64,000 bases of DNA, from NCBI GenBank assembly GCA_015501595.1, contig JADNRX010000005.1:186001-250000 (forward strand), read 5' to 3'. Under the pieces are notes generated by a model, which made no database searches, was not told the origin of the DNA, and saw only the letters and a list, made by a program, of their open reading frames with translations. The position numbers and the translations under genes were made by a program. Shown here in pieces: positions 1-11,916 of this stretch; position 1 is the stretch's first letter, and each line of letters begins with the position of its first letter. Source of the stretch: Hymenopellis radicata. Lineage: Eukaryota > Basidiomycota > Agaricomycetes > Agaricales > Physalacriaceae.

Positions 1-1009
1 ATCAACTCACCCAAAAGAAACAGTAGATGAATCCGGACTCAACAAGCAGAACGAGTACTTTCTCACTTATTGATTTTCGGTGCAAGCGGCCGAGGCTTGA
101 TTTGAGGAACTGACGATGTTGCCTTGGGATTCGAGGACAGGTTGAGCATTCTGTATAAACGAGATACAAATGTGAACATACCATGCTCTGATAGCAATTA
201 GAGAAGTCGACGTAACATTGGTCAACAACGAGATGGCCCAAGCTATTGGCTCTCCCCATTGGCACGTCCGTGACCCGCCAGGTATCGTGCTAGTGCCGCC
301 GAAACTGTTGGCTGCAAGACACGAAAGAGCAATTGCGGAGAAGACTAGAGGCAACGTCATCAGAAATCGGCTGCATTCCATCATTGCTTGGTACACTCAC
401 TAAAGGATGTGAGGAGCATGATCATCGGCAGGACGACGAGTTTTTGCATCCTGCTACCTTGCCAGAGCACCCAAGCGCGCCAGATCACGACCCCGTCTCC
501 AATGATCATCTGTAAACGAACAATCAGCTCAGTAGGAACACAGACCCACCATAACATGTAGCCCACATTGAAGAGGAATAGAGTTTCCATTGGGAGTCCA
601 TACCGTTCGGTACCAGCATTGCTTGCATATATCCGCTCCAAAAGGCCAAGGTCGGCATGTTCGTTGAGTATCTCCTTTACTCGGGTAAAGTACACCGTGA
701 AGTTCAAAACCCACAAGGTCGTCGACGACGCGAATAGCACACATGTCACACAAAAGATTGCGATCGTAGGTGGCGAGCGTAAACCGCGACGTCTACAAGG
801 ACGTAGTACGATGAGTATGGCATACACTTCGAGTAGACCATCACTTACGTCTGTATCCACATGGCGTAGCAGAACATGACAAGATACACTGCCCAGAACA
901 CCGATTCGCAAAGCAGACCGACACTGTCGCCAACAATCGAGAGCCCTACAAAGGAGAGATAGTAGTTATTTTCTGCGTTGAGGGGCGGGGATGTGGCCTC
1001 ATCAGACAT
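1..1009 (-). CDS. Multipass membrane protein, basidiomycete IWRAW family (3' end outside window)
   Basis: The gene reads leftward and runs off the start of the window. Exon 1 begins at an ATG near 1009 (MSDEATSPPL) and enters a hydrophobic segment at once. Further exons carry at least five or six predicted membrane helices, including a VVIWRAWVLW motif near 480-510 that recurs in the large families of undescribed seven-helix-like proteins of Agaricomycetes. The last visible exons read FGGTSTIPG and then QHRQFLKSSLG, joined by an intron at about 134-184, and a further helix (LVLLVESGFIYCFFWV) reaches base 1. No ligand or enzymatic motif is visible. The family is recognised from its overall pattern only; its function is unknown. 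Confidence 0.7.
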
Positions 1010-1030
1010 GGCACTATCAACGGAGGACAA

Positions 1031-2508
1031 CGAGAAAGGGCAGGATGGTGATACTCGGCTACCTTGCTGCTCCCTTCTTATCAGGATCTATAATAACTGA
1101 TAGATGTGGCGATGATATAGCTAGACGTGACAAGTCATCAGAGAACTGTTGAATACAAGCCCGGACAAGTCGATACCTTTGTGTCGTTCCTGAATCTACG
1201 GACCGCTACCGTCCACCGAACAGCACCAGTTAGTTCTTTTCTCATCACACGTAAATTGTTCATCTCATCCATCTTGATCCACGTAAACAATACACTTGTG
1301 GGGTGGTTGGATTGTTGCCAGCGCCACAGAAGCTGTGTATGATGTCGCGGAACCTAAGCCGATGCGCGCAACAGATCAAGTCTTCCCATTAGGTGCATAG
1401 GTTACAACAACTGATAAACCACAAGATTTTCCTCTCCAACAGGTCGCAAGAGAGGGGTATGCTGGTTCGTAAAGGTAAACGCAGTGCTGAGAAGTCTCCA
1501 GTTGTCGTGTCTACCGAAGTATTCCCGCGGCGACGACAGTGCAACCTACGATGCGTATGCATTAATCCTGAGATATGGAGTGGAAGAGACAAGGACCATC
1601 GCCGGAAACTGGCCAAAGACGTGGAGGCGCTATCCCACGCCGCATCCTGGTAGCCAGCAACATCATTCTCTGGCAGAACCCAAGGATGGTCAGGCCTATA
1701 TCGGAACGAAGAAAAGACCTGTATCTGAAATCTTAGCCATCGACAAAAGGCAGGTCGTAATCACAGACCCCGAAAAGAGGCATAGAAGCACGCATCAATA
1801 TGGGGGACGGTCTCAGCGGAGTTGGTCGCTTCTTCACGAGGATTGTCGAGGAACCGGACTTTGCCAGCCAAGCGCATCGATATCATGTAGTTTCGATGGC
1901 GTTTGAGCCATGGTCCTGGAAAGCTAGTGTCTTTTAGCTGACAAACTAAGTATGCCGATACAGTATAGGCCACATGTGGGTCTGAGAACAGACTGTTTTG
2001 AAAAAGCGTCGAATATCGCACAGACCGGTCCTCCTGACACAAATTCACTAAGGCCACTCTGGGCCCTATAAGGTAAATTTGCGCGTGTTACAGTGCGCGT
2101 ACCCGTTGCATGCGCCGAGATCTGAATCTTTGAATGAGATGAAAATGCTCGAGAGTATGCACGAGCTAGAGCTGGAAATTACCGTACTTGCATTTGTTTA
2201 ATACGCGTAAGGTTTAAGACAAGGAAAAACTTCCGCATTGTTGAATGAATGCATCCAGCGGAAGGGATGGCCTAGGTGCTTGATGGATCGGGATGGCCCT
2301 GTGTGCCAAGCAATCATGCGACCGACGAGCTACTGAGCAGAAGCGAGTATTCCGGGTTGAACTTGGAAGGAGAGCTCAACGGAGAAAGGAAGCCTGCGAA
2401 TGCGATAGAATGGTGACATGAAACCATAAAAGTACAAAACGTCTACTGTGAAGATCGATTATATGCGGATATGGCGGACGATTGTGACTCACTGTACCGA
2501 GCATTGGA
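1031..2508. other. Intergenic, no supported gene
   Basis: About 1.5 kb between two leftward genes. The open frames here are short, unspliced, lack protein-like composition and overlap one another on both strands. I see no RNA gene, clear repeat or conserved motif. Confidence 0.5.
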
Positions 2509-2977
2509 TCAACGTTGAATATGGACAGCCGCTGGTTCTGGTATAGTGGCGCGCGACAGCCTACTATCCCTCTGGCGCTGCAATGCATCATACTCCCGCT
2601 GTTGCGCTGCGATCACACTTTGCTGATGTTGCTCCACCATCGCCACTGTCCCATGCTGCTGTTCATAATCCGTCTGCGCTGCCGCTCGCACACGGGCGGT
2701 ATCCACATAGTTTCTCTGCCAATTTCTTATACGGCGGCGACGCCACCATATATATAGCAAGGTCCCCGTAAACAGCACCGCGCCTACGCATCATATAAAC
2801 GGCATACGCGAGAAACAAGCGAAAGAACGCACCAACGCCCAACACGACGCCGATGATGAGACCCATATCTGGGCCCTGCGGAACCTCACTGCAGTTGAAG
2901 CCGGTACATGATGATGCGTGAACGAGCCCTAACCCAGTGGATAGCGATAGTAAGAGCAATAGACGTATCCTCTCCAT
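2509..2977 (-). CDS. Small single-pass type I membrane protein, unrecognised
   Basis: The start at 2977 gives a signal peptide (MERIRLLLLLSLSTGLG), then a short cysteine-containing lumenal part (SSCTGFNC). A membrane helix follows that is complete only if a 51-nt intron at about 2783-2833 (donor GTGCGT, acceptor TAG) is removed; the joined helix reads GLIIGVVLGVGAVLFTG followed by LLYIWWRRRR. The cytosolic tail is Arg/Gln-rich and may be helical. The frame ends with HIQR and a TGA at 2509. The product is about 140 residues. The layout (signal peptide, short ectodomain, helix, basic stop-transfer) is common for small fungal surface proteins, but I recognise no family. Confidence 0.6.
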
Positions 2978-3891
2978 ATTGTCTTGTCACAATCGATGAC
3001 CAGCAAGATGGTGGGAAGAGCCAGAGGGTGTTTGGGAAACGGCATAGCGGAGAGGGTGTTTTGCCGCGCCATCAGTTGCCATCGGTCGACCAGGACAAGG
3101 TGGTCTTGGCCAGCTCTTGGCAGTACAAAAGCAAGGACAAATTTTAGGATGCGCGAATCCGATCAATTCGTGATGTCACCACTGCATGTTCTAGCTCGTA
3201 GAATTCGAGATATTTGCGAAGTACTACAGACAGTAATCAGCCAATTGTCTTGAAAGGATCCCCGTCGGGATAGATGACTCTTCAGCATCCGTGTATGGGT
3301 ACAGGTAATGAACATGAACGCCTGGGTCAGACTGAGCTGTGAGACCTAGAAGAGATGGCTTGATGGTGAGTATAACAGGTTAAGAGGCAAACATGTTTTT
3401 TTTTAAAATGAACGGAACTGGGCGTGGTAAAGGAAGAAAGACAAAAAGACATGGCCCCGCTCACGGTGAATTGAGAAGCCACGGAACCAGCTGAGTTACA
3501 GTAGAATCTTGTGAAGAGAAGGCGCAAAATCTGCTGGCATACAGCGACTCGTGCTGGTTTTGCCGCGAGCATCAACAATCGACGTGCATTCGAAGCTCGT
3601 CACAGAGTTGAAGCTTGAAGACTTCAGGATCATTGATGAAAAGGGGAACATGACACGAGGTGAAGGAACGATCAGGTGGTGATAGAACCATGATACACGA
3701 AGTAGCGGCGCGCAGTCAAGAAAGGGCAAGCGAATCGAGTTAAACCAGTGAGAACAAGAAAGGAGCAGAACATGGACACATGATACCGAGGCTGTAATCT
3801 AAAAGGGGATTAAGGAGGACGAGAATGAATTCACGTGACAAAAGTTTGGTTTCCCCTTTACTACGACCTCGACGTTCATTTCAAACAGACT

Positions 3892-4566
3892 ATGGCTCCG
3901 CCAGCACCTCCATCATCGCCGGCGCAGGGTATGCGACGGCCACACGTGGTTGTGCATCCGCCTGAGGAGGACGAAGATGAGCCTTGGTGCTGCTTCAATG
4001 CAGATGAAGGTTACGCGGACGGCGATCTGCTCGAGGCACTGGATGGCCTCGAGACTGATGCAGAGGAGGAAGAGGATGATGATGGATACGGCGGGAGAGG
4101 TCGGGAGGACAGCGAGATTTACGAGGTCGTTAGGGTGCGGCGGCGTGACTGTACCCCGACACCACCGCCACGGGCCCGACGCAGCCGGAGCATCTTTTTC
4201 GCATTCAAGAAGAAAAAGGAGCAGGAGCAGGAGCAGCAGGAGCCAGAGCGGTGCACGTCACCAACACCGTCATTTCTATCACGACGGTTCTCCTCATTCT
4301 TCAGCAGTTCGCCCTCGCTCCCCCGCATGTCCACCTCGTCCACCAGTCTCTCAGACAGCGGCCCGGAGACTCCAACAGATCCCATCCCTCCCAAACCATC
4401 CCGCTCTATTCTCCGACGTCTCTCATCGTTTCGTAAGGCACCTCCTAAATCCGCTACGCCTAAACCCCCATCACCTACTCCGACACTGGAGCCCTTTGAG
4501 GGCGAGATGCGACTCGACTCGTTGCATTTTGAAGAAGGCATTAGTTTTGACGTTGATCGCTTTTAG
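3892..4566 (+). CDS. Acidic/Pro-Ser-rich intrinsically disordered protein, unrecognised
   Basis: A single-exon frame of 224 codons from the ATG at 3892. The frame is open 19 codons further upstream, but MAPPAPPSSP is the more natural start. The protein opens with a Pro-rich stretch, then a very acidic block (DEDEPW and EEEEDDDGYGG), a basic segment with KKKKEQEQEQ, and a Ser/Pro/Arg-rich half containing SILRRLSSFRK, which resembles a basophilic phosphorylation site. It ends in ISFDVDRF. Composition predicts disorder throughout, with no enzyme motif. The clean frame and biased codon pattern support a real gene, but its role cannot be read from the sequence. Confidence 0.55.
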   Translation: MAPPAPPSSPAQGMRRPHVVVHPPEEDEDEPWCCFNADEGYADGDLLEALDGLETDAEEEEDDDGYGGRGREDSEIYEVVRVRRRDCTPTPPPRARRSRSIFFAFKKKKEQEQEQQEPERCTSPTPSFLSRRFSSFFSSSPSLPRMSTSSTSLSDSGPETPTDPIPPKPSRSILRRLSSFRKAPPKSATPKPPSPTPTLEPFEGEMRLDSLHFEEGISFDVDRF

Positions 4567-4857
4567 TCACTATCATTATTTCTAGGTTTCGCCACATATT
4601 ATCATCACACATGCATAGCTGCCAGCCACTACACTTGTCTATCACACTCTATTTCACGCAGTAGTTTGCTCAAGCGCGTCGGTTCATCCTAAATTCAGCT
4701 CTTCAATTCACAAGGTAACTCTTCTTTAAACTGCGCCGGTACCGTCGTACATAACGTTCACGTTGCTGAGACGCGTCGCGTCCGAGTAACTTCCAAATGC
4801 AGAATAAGCATGTTGTTCGGGGGGGGCTTCGGGAACAATCCGAAATCGATAAAAAGT

Positions 4858-4952
4858 TGGCTGAGGCGAGATTCGAACTCGCGCGAAGTCGCCTTCATTG
4901 GGAAACTTAAAAGTCTTAAATCCAACACCTTAACCAACTCGGTCACCCAGCC
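4858..4952 (-). tRNA. tRNA-Leu, anticodon probably UAA, with an intron
   Basis: On the minus strand the 5' end GGCTGGG pairs with CTCAGCC before the discriminator A. The D arm, a class II long variable arm (GAAG/CTTC stem) and the T arm (GCGAG-TTCGAAT-CTCGC) all fold. The anticodon loop TTTAAG is followed by about 12 extra bases, an intron in the usual place after position 37. Removing it leaves about 83 nt, normal for tRNA-Leu. The 31:39 pair of the anticodon stem looks mismatched, so the anticodon is slightly uncertain; the class II variable arm supports leucine. Confidence 0.85.
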
Positions 4953-5251
4953 TGCGGAAAACACTACGGTCTGATAGCTTCCAGATACGGAATTGGGTAT
5001 TGAATATTCTGATTGAACTACATCAAGCTTTGAGCCAGATAGGACTCCAGTTACATGCAGAACCAGAACGGAATGAGACGGAATGTTGGTGGAACTGGGA
5101 GCAAGGAACCAGGCACCGGCCGAGAAGTCTACACAGCCCCGATTCAATTTAAATCCAACTCATGCCTGACTTGTGATGGCTCTAAACAGCCCAATATCAT
5201 GTCGACCTCCTTCCGCTCTCTTCCGCCGTCCATTGCCCTCTTTTCCGCTCC

Positions 5252-8200
5252 ATGAGCATCAAAGACCTCATCTCTCTTTCCGGCGTACCAGGCTTGGACG
5301 TGGCTATCACTTCGCGTATGTTCTTTCGCTCTTATCGGTCTGCGTAATTGATGTGATTCATAGTCACCAGGACGTACGCGGCAGTCGAAAACGTCAAGCT
5401 GTACAAGGTTCGCACGCATAAACCTTTTCTCCTAGTAAACTGACGTCTGTTCAGAAACAATGTGAAGACATGAGCTCGAGATGCGTCAGTTTGATGCTCT
5501 CCCTGCGGGACAGCTCTACAGGATTGGAGGGAAACAGAGCGGCGGAACTGATAGACGAGGTGAACCAGTAAGCTCTTACTACTCTTTAAACAGCCTTCAT
5601 GAGTCTTATCATTGTACAGTGTCGTCGAACGTATCAATAGAAAGGTCGTGGAATGGGCTGCTCTGAGCCGGCTACGGAGTTTCATTTCCCAGCGCGAAAT
5701 CAAGGATGGTATTGACAGACTGCAACACGACATTGATGCAGCAATCAGCAAGTTTAATGTACGTTTCCGCTGGCCCCAGGACCGGTTGATGTTTACCATT
5801 CATTTTCAAGATTCAATTGAATCTGGAGCTGTCGCGTGTTCAGCTCGAAGCGCGCGCTACACAAGAGAGAGACAGAGCAGAATTCCGCGAGCTGTTGCAG
5901 AAGATTGTTCGGAGCACTGATGACATGAAAGCCCTTCTAGGCGCGCAATCTTCGGCGGTCTTGGAGGACGTTATGGAGTCATTGCAAAATGTGTGTTATC
6001 CCGGTCCTGTTGTAAACACTAAACACTGAACAGGCGTGTAGGAACTCCATGAATCGAGTACACTTAAACCCGATCTAGAGAAGAGTTTCCGAGAAGGGTT
6101 ATGGTGGCTTCACGATCGAACATCAAAATTGCCTCCGTTGGAAGACTGTACGCGTTCCGACTCATTTCCTATTGTCGCTCACCAAACTATAAAGTAACTG
6201 GTCAAGTCGCATTGGAACGCGACCAACCGAGTGTCACGAGAGGGACGTCGAATGACGTATTCCTTGGTGAGTTATCTCTCAAGGACGATTGCAGAATAGC
6301 TGTACTTATCCGAGCCAGGACAATGGCTAGACAAAGAACCGGTACGTCACTCCATTATAGTGCTCTACATGTCGCCAACATTTTAGGTTGCTTTGCGATT
6401 ACCTCGGGGGTTGGCGAACTCGCCCGATATCCGTAGGGTGAGCTTTGAACAAACTTAATGAGCTTATCCTTTACTTTCTGCAGAGGTTTCAAAGAGAGGT
6501 CAGCATTTGGAGAAGTCTAGACAAACATCCATATGTCGTTCCTCTGTAGGTGTTTTTCGGATCTGATTGCTTTCCGCTCTCATCTTGTCACCAGTTATGG
6601 ATTTGCTAATATCGGAAACGAAACGTACTCAGTATGGCGTTTGACATTTCTCTGGTCCTCTCTCATAGCGACAAGGTTAGCCCATGGATGGACAATGGAA
6701 CTGCGATATCATTCGTTCTCAAGTCTCCTAATGTTGATCGTTTGCGCCTTCTCGCTGAAATCGCTGAAGGTGTGTGTGGCGAGCTCTGTTGAAACCGTTT
6801 CAATTTGCTAACTATTCTCAGGATTAGCGTATCTGCACGAACACAAGATAATACACGGGGATCTCCGCGGTGTAAGCGCTGCGATTTCCTTGTTCCCGGC
6901 CCTTAACAAATTTCTACAGGCCAATGTTTTGATATCCCGCAACGAAACGGCACAATTGTCTGACTTCGGACTATCCAAGTTTTTTGAAGATGTAAGTTCC
7001 CACCCTGTCTATCCTTAGTGTATTAAGCGTTTTCAGTGTGCTCAAGGGATGAGCACTTCCCCATCAATGAACCCTCGGTGGTCTGCACCAGAACTCTTTC
7101 GTAACACTGGATCGTATTCCACGCACTCCGACGTATGGTCTTTTGGTATGGTTGCTCTCGAACTTTTGACGGGCGAGCAGCCCTTCAATTCGTTACCCAG
7201 AGATATCACGGTACTCCGAGAATTAGACAACGGGAAGATTCCTGATCGTCCCGTAGCCTTTGCTGCGCCCAGAGGATTACACAATGAGCTCTGGGAATTG
7301 ATGCGTCGGTGCTGGCATAGAAAGCCCGCCTCACGGCCATCAATATCCTTCGTGAAGACGAGATTACTTGAGCTGAGAGGTATTATTCCCTGTAAGTGAG
7401 TCTACTTGATGTATCAAACACCGTTATTCACTTTCTGTACAGCTCCCAGAAAGGAGAAACGCAATTCTCTTCTATCTAGTTTGAGGCCACGAACTTCGTC
7501 AGCAGGCAGCAACGGAGGTAGCATCAAATCGAACACCCATCTGCGAATCCCATCTTTAACGTCGGTACCTCAAGGTCAACCATTACCTCCCTCACCTAGT
7601 CCCTCGAGTGTCTCCGAGGGGCTCAGTTCGCTGTCCAGCGTGAACATAGTGTCCAGTGCCAATCACGCTCGTCGCTTTTCCAACGCATCTTCACCGCCTG
7701 CCACAACTCGTCTCGATATGATCACGATTGATTTTGATACTGGCCCGAGCTCGCTTCCTGCAGATTTTGGCTCCCATTTCCCCCAATCTCACAGCCCAGT
7801 CTCGGAAGCTTCTTCCTCAACGCTCCCGCCTCCCAGCTCGCCCGAGTTTCCATCTGAAGAGCCTGCTTGTTCCTCATCGGACTCGATTATTGTCCATGTG
7901 GACAATCAGGGTTCAGTAGTTTCGGGAACGCTCGAAGGGCTGGTTGATAGACTGATTACGACGTCCAGTACACATCTACAACAGGACATTGAATATCGGG
8001 ACATTATGCTTAGCATGTGTCATGGCTTTGCTAGTCCAGAGAGCGTTTTCCAAAACCTAGCTCTTCGCTTTCAGGATGCAGAGCGACGGAGCGTGTCCAC
8101 AAGTCAGCGGATTGTCGTCCAGCTCAACATATACGTCGTCGTTCTATATTGGCTATCTGATTCTCACCTTCCTATTGACCCGCCGCTCCTTGCACAGATG

Positions 8201-9198
8201 AAAGAGTTCTGTGTCTCTGGAACCTCCTCTAAACGTTCATTGACGATGCAAGGAAAAGCCAAGGAGATTCTATACGCAATAGAAGCACGATCAAGGATGC
8301 CGCAACACGCCCCCATACCTCCTTCACCCGGCAGTCGGAAGGTACCCAAGAGCGACACTGTCATCCCAGAAACCCTAGCGGTAGCATTGACGCTGCTCGA
8401 AGCGGATCGCTTCAATGCGATTCTTCCCACCGATTACCTGCAGCACACAATCGCGTCCACGTCTGCCGGAAAGGTCAACACCGCTCTAGCAACGAGTGCC
8501 AGAATTCAGTTGTGGATCCAGAAATCTATCCTCCGCAGTGATGAACTGGATGGGAGAGTCGAAGTGCTCACGTTCTTTGTACATGCTGCCCAAGTAGGTG
8601 CCGCTTCTGCTTAAAGAGTCAGATTTCTCATCTTGAACAGGAATGTCGTCGGCTGCGTAACTTTGCATCCATGGCATCCATCGTTAAGGCCCTTGATTCT
8701 GCCCCCATCAAGTATCTCACGCTGATGAAGGATGCGCTTACTGCGTCGTTGCGCCGAGTGCTCGGCGAGATGACGCAGATTCTTGACCCCGCGTCGAACT
8801 ACCGAGCGTATTGGAAAGTATATAAAGATGCTCCAGTTGCAGTCCCATGGCTAGAAGCGCATCTTCACGAACTTGCTGGCAAGATGACCTTTAGTCGGCA
8901 GCTAACTGAGAGTGGAGGGCGTTTTCTGATCAATTTTGAACGTTATGTGAACTTTGCGGACTGTGTCAAGGGCCTGATGCGCCTGTCTGGGATCGACAAG
9001 GAGCTGAAGGAGGATTCGGCGAACGATGGGCCGTTTATTTACTTGGAGCACCATCTCAGGAATGTTGAGAGGATCGATCCCCACATGAGCACGGACGCCG
9101 ATATGATGCAAAGGAGCGAGGAGCTGCAGGTCAAGGATAAAAAGCACTATCAGCTGAGGACTGCACAACTCAAGAAGCTCGGGTTCCGGACTAAATGA
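5252..9198 (+). CDS. 4-helix-bundle (MLKL_NTD-like) + TKL kinase + RasGEF fusion protein
   Basis: Spliced gene starting at MSIKDLISLSG. The first five exons (5252-5315, 5364-5407, 5455-5567, 5620-5758, 5811-5990) join in phase to give about 180 residues. They resemble the MLKL-like N-terminal helical bundle seen in Agaricomycete kinases (YAAVENVKLYKKQCEDM, TGLEGNRAAELIDEV, FISQREIKDGIDRL). The kinase domain follows: a TRGTSNDVFLGE glycine-loop region, VSPWMDNGTA hinge, IHGDLRGANVL catalytic loop, DFGLSKF and WSAPELF. The usual beta-3 lysine position reads IAVLIR. An intron at about 7394 splices in phase to a Ser/Pro-rich linker, then a RasGEF N-terminal domain (GTLEGLVDRLI...VLYWLSDSHLP) and, from about 8370, a CDC25-type catalytic domain (ECRRLRNFASMASIVKAL, SNYRAYWK, PWLEAHLHEL). 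Inferred role: Ras activation controlled by a membrane- or assembly-sensing helical bundle. Exon borders between about 6340 and 6485 are uncertain. Confidence 0.8.
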
Positions 9199-9664
9199 GT
9201 CTAGGCGACGAAATGATGTGCTTTGTTCGTTTCATTAGCTTTCCGTTTCGGACATGACCGCGACTTACTGCTGATTTATTTATATGTTATACCTTAGATA
9301 GACATAATCTGTAGCATCTAGCACTCATGTATATCACAACTGCATAGGATCGATACGCGTTACTGATAATGAGGCCGAAATGAAAGGCCAAGTTTGGACG
9401 AGCCTGTGTGGAATTCTGACGAGATTGTCAGATATGAAAGAGCATGATCAAGTTCGGCGGTGGCTACAGATGCAATAATGAGCGCAATCCGCCGAGAGAA
9501 TGTGTTGGAATACAATTTTGAATTGTTGTGTGCGCGGCACACGAGAATTGCGACATGTGGCGTTAGTGGCCATATATAGCAGTCGGAGATCGACCGACCT
9601 AGGGTCCAGGACCTTGCCGTCAAAACTTTCGGACGCTTTCATCCTTGCAGTTATCATCATCCAA

Positions 9665-11651
9665 ATGGCGTCCAGCAACTCCTACGTGTGTGATACACTG
9701 CCGGTGCCGCGACTGGCGACCGGTGACAGCCCGATGCTCGACCACGACGAAGAATCGGACTCGGAGGTCAATGTGGAAGACCATGACCATAGCGCTCAAG
9801 AGACGGAATCCGGGTCACCGCCGCCATCACAGCAGCCTCCAGCGCGGAAGTGTGTGTTCGACATCAGAGAATGGCGGACGAAGGGACGAATCTCAAGTTA
9901 CAGCAGGTGCGTTTGACTTGTCTGGATCTATGTCTATATGCTAATGATTAACCTAGTCACTCGATGCTCTGCCCGTTGAAGAGCGAGAAGCAGTCAACGC
10001 TATCTGGAGCAACTTCTCAAGCAGCTCACACCCACGACGTGCCTTAATACTACAAGGACTCCTCACGATGTGCTGCTTTAGCCAACTTTCCCTTCTTACC
10101 GAACAGCTTGCCCACCTTATCCGCATCGACCCCTTCTCTGTCCTTCCTAGAGAAGTATCTCTCAAGGTTCTTGGATACCTTGACGCCACATCTCTGTGCC
10201 GCGCAGCCCAGGTCTCGCGACGCTGGCGGACCTTGGCAGACGACGATATATTATGGCGCGGAATTTGCGAACAGCACATCGGGCAAAAGTGTCGTAAATG
10301 CGGATGGGCTCTCCCTGTCCTCGAGAAAAAGCGGACGTTTGTCAAAGCTGTCTCGCCTTCTCCGGCACCTTCCAACGGGAAGCGAAAACGGGCGGACGAT
10401 AGCAGTCCGGAGCGGGATTCAAACAAGCGAAATCGAATAAGCGAGGATGGGAACGCCTCGGATTCGAGTGACTGCAGCCCCCAAGTCCAGTCTGCATGTT
10501 CCATTCTCGTCGATCCAGGCGCGACTACTCAGGTCACGCGTCCCTGGAAGGACGTTTACAGTGAGCGCATGACCATTGAGCAGAACTGGCGGCGGGGGCG
10601 ATGTCTGGTGCGCACACTCAAAGGCCATACCGACGGCGTTATGTGTCTCCAGTTTACGGAGACTCTCACCCATCCCACTTTCCCTGTTCTTATCACCGGT
10701 TCCTATGACCGCACTGCGCGAGTGTGGAATCTTGAAACTGGAGCCGAACTGCATTGCTTGAAGGGTCACACGAGGGGAGTTAGGGCGCTGCAGTTTGACA
10801 ATGTAAAGCTCATCACGGGGAGCATGGACAGTACCTTGAAGGTGTGGGATTGGCGGCGAGGAAAACTTATTAGAACGCTTACGGGCCATTCGGCTGGAGT
10901 CGTGTGTCTCAACTTTGACACCAACGTCTTGGCAAGCGGAAGCGTCGATTCTACCATCAAGGTCTGGAACCTGCGTACTGGAGGCGCCTTCACGCTGCGA
11001 GGGCACTCTGACTGGGTGAACACAGTCCAGCTTTGGGATGGCCAGAATGCCACTACATTGCCGTCGTCATCCGCACCGCGAGCGCAGGAGATGTTCGATG
11101 CTCCTGGATGCGAGGCCCCTCAGATTGATGTTGGGAAAATGCTTTTCTCTGGTTCTGACGACGGATCGATTCGCCTCTGGGATCTGACATCACGCACTTG
11201 TGTGCGGATGTTCACAGGTCACGTCGCGCAGGTGCAAAGCTTGAAGCTCCTGCTCGAAGACGAGTGCAAGCCGGACGGAGAGGATGGCAAGAAAAAGCCC
11301 GTGCTAATTTCAGGGAGTTTGGATAATACGATCAAGCAATGGGACATTGAGACGGGGAAGACGGTGCGCACATATTTTGGTCACATAGAAGGCGTATGGG
11401 GCGTAGCGAGCGACAAGATGAGGCTTGTTAGCGGCAGTCATGACAGGACAATCAAGGTCGGTACCCTTTTGCTAAGAAAGCGAACCATTTATCTCATGCT
11501 TCCTATTCAGGTTTGGTCTCGAGAGGATGGTAGCTGTACTGCCACCTTGATAGGTCATACGGCTGCTGTGAGCTGCCTTGCGCTTGGTGAAGATAAGATT
11601 GTGTCTGGTGGAGACGACAATGAGATTAAGGTGTGGAGCTTTAGTGGATAG
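9665..11651 (+). CDS. SCF ubiquitin ligase F-box/WD40 protein, Met30/sconB-like
   Basis: Contains an F-box (FSVLPREVSLKVLGYL...VSRRWRTLADDD), the cysteine patch HIGQKCRKCGW and seven or so WD40 repeats (e.g. LITGSYDRTARVWN, SGGDDNEIKVWS). This order and the KCxKCGW patch match the Met30/sconB group, which controls sulfur-assimilation regulators through SCF; Cdc4/Pop-type proteins are the alternative. Introns lie at 9907-9956 and 11457-11510; the second is 54 nt and stop-free, so it could be misread as coding. The N-terminal 70 codons from 9665 are in a different frame from the rest (frame break near 9871-9885). If that part is excluded, translation would begin at the ATG at 9871 (MADEGTNLKLQQ), which is in frame with the F-box. 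Confidence 0.85.
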
Positions 11652-11916
11652 CGGGGACATGAGGAGCTAGACTACTTACTATCTATGGTATTTTTATTCG
11701 GATCGTGCTGTCGTTGCCTTGCATATCATTATTTTACATATCCCACAGTGTATTACTTTCTACTGTACTTACTTTGTCACTTGTTATTGAACATTCATCT
11801 GCATAGCATCAATGTTTGCCACGTTGATCGTCCAAAGTACCTTGACAGAGCACCATCACGCTCCTTCTCCCACGAAAAGCGACACGTAGGTTTGACCTGC
11901 GCAGTTGCAGGCCAAC

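Noticed and set aside
1484..1906. 140-codon plus-strand frame
   Set aside because: Unbiased composition, overlapping antisense frames and no domain; treated as intergenic.
3327..3729. Short minus-strand frames between 3.3 and 3.7 kb
   Set aside because: Overlapping, low-quality composition and no splice-compatible neighbours.
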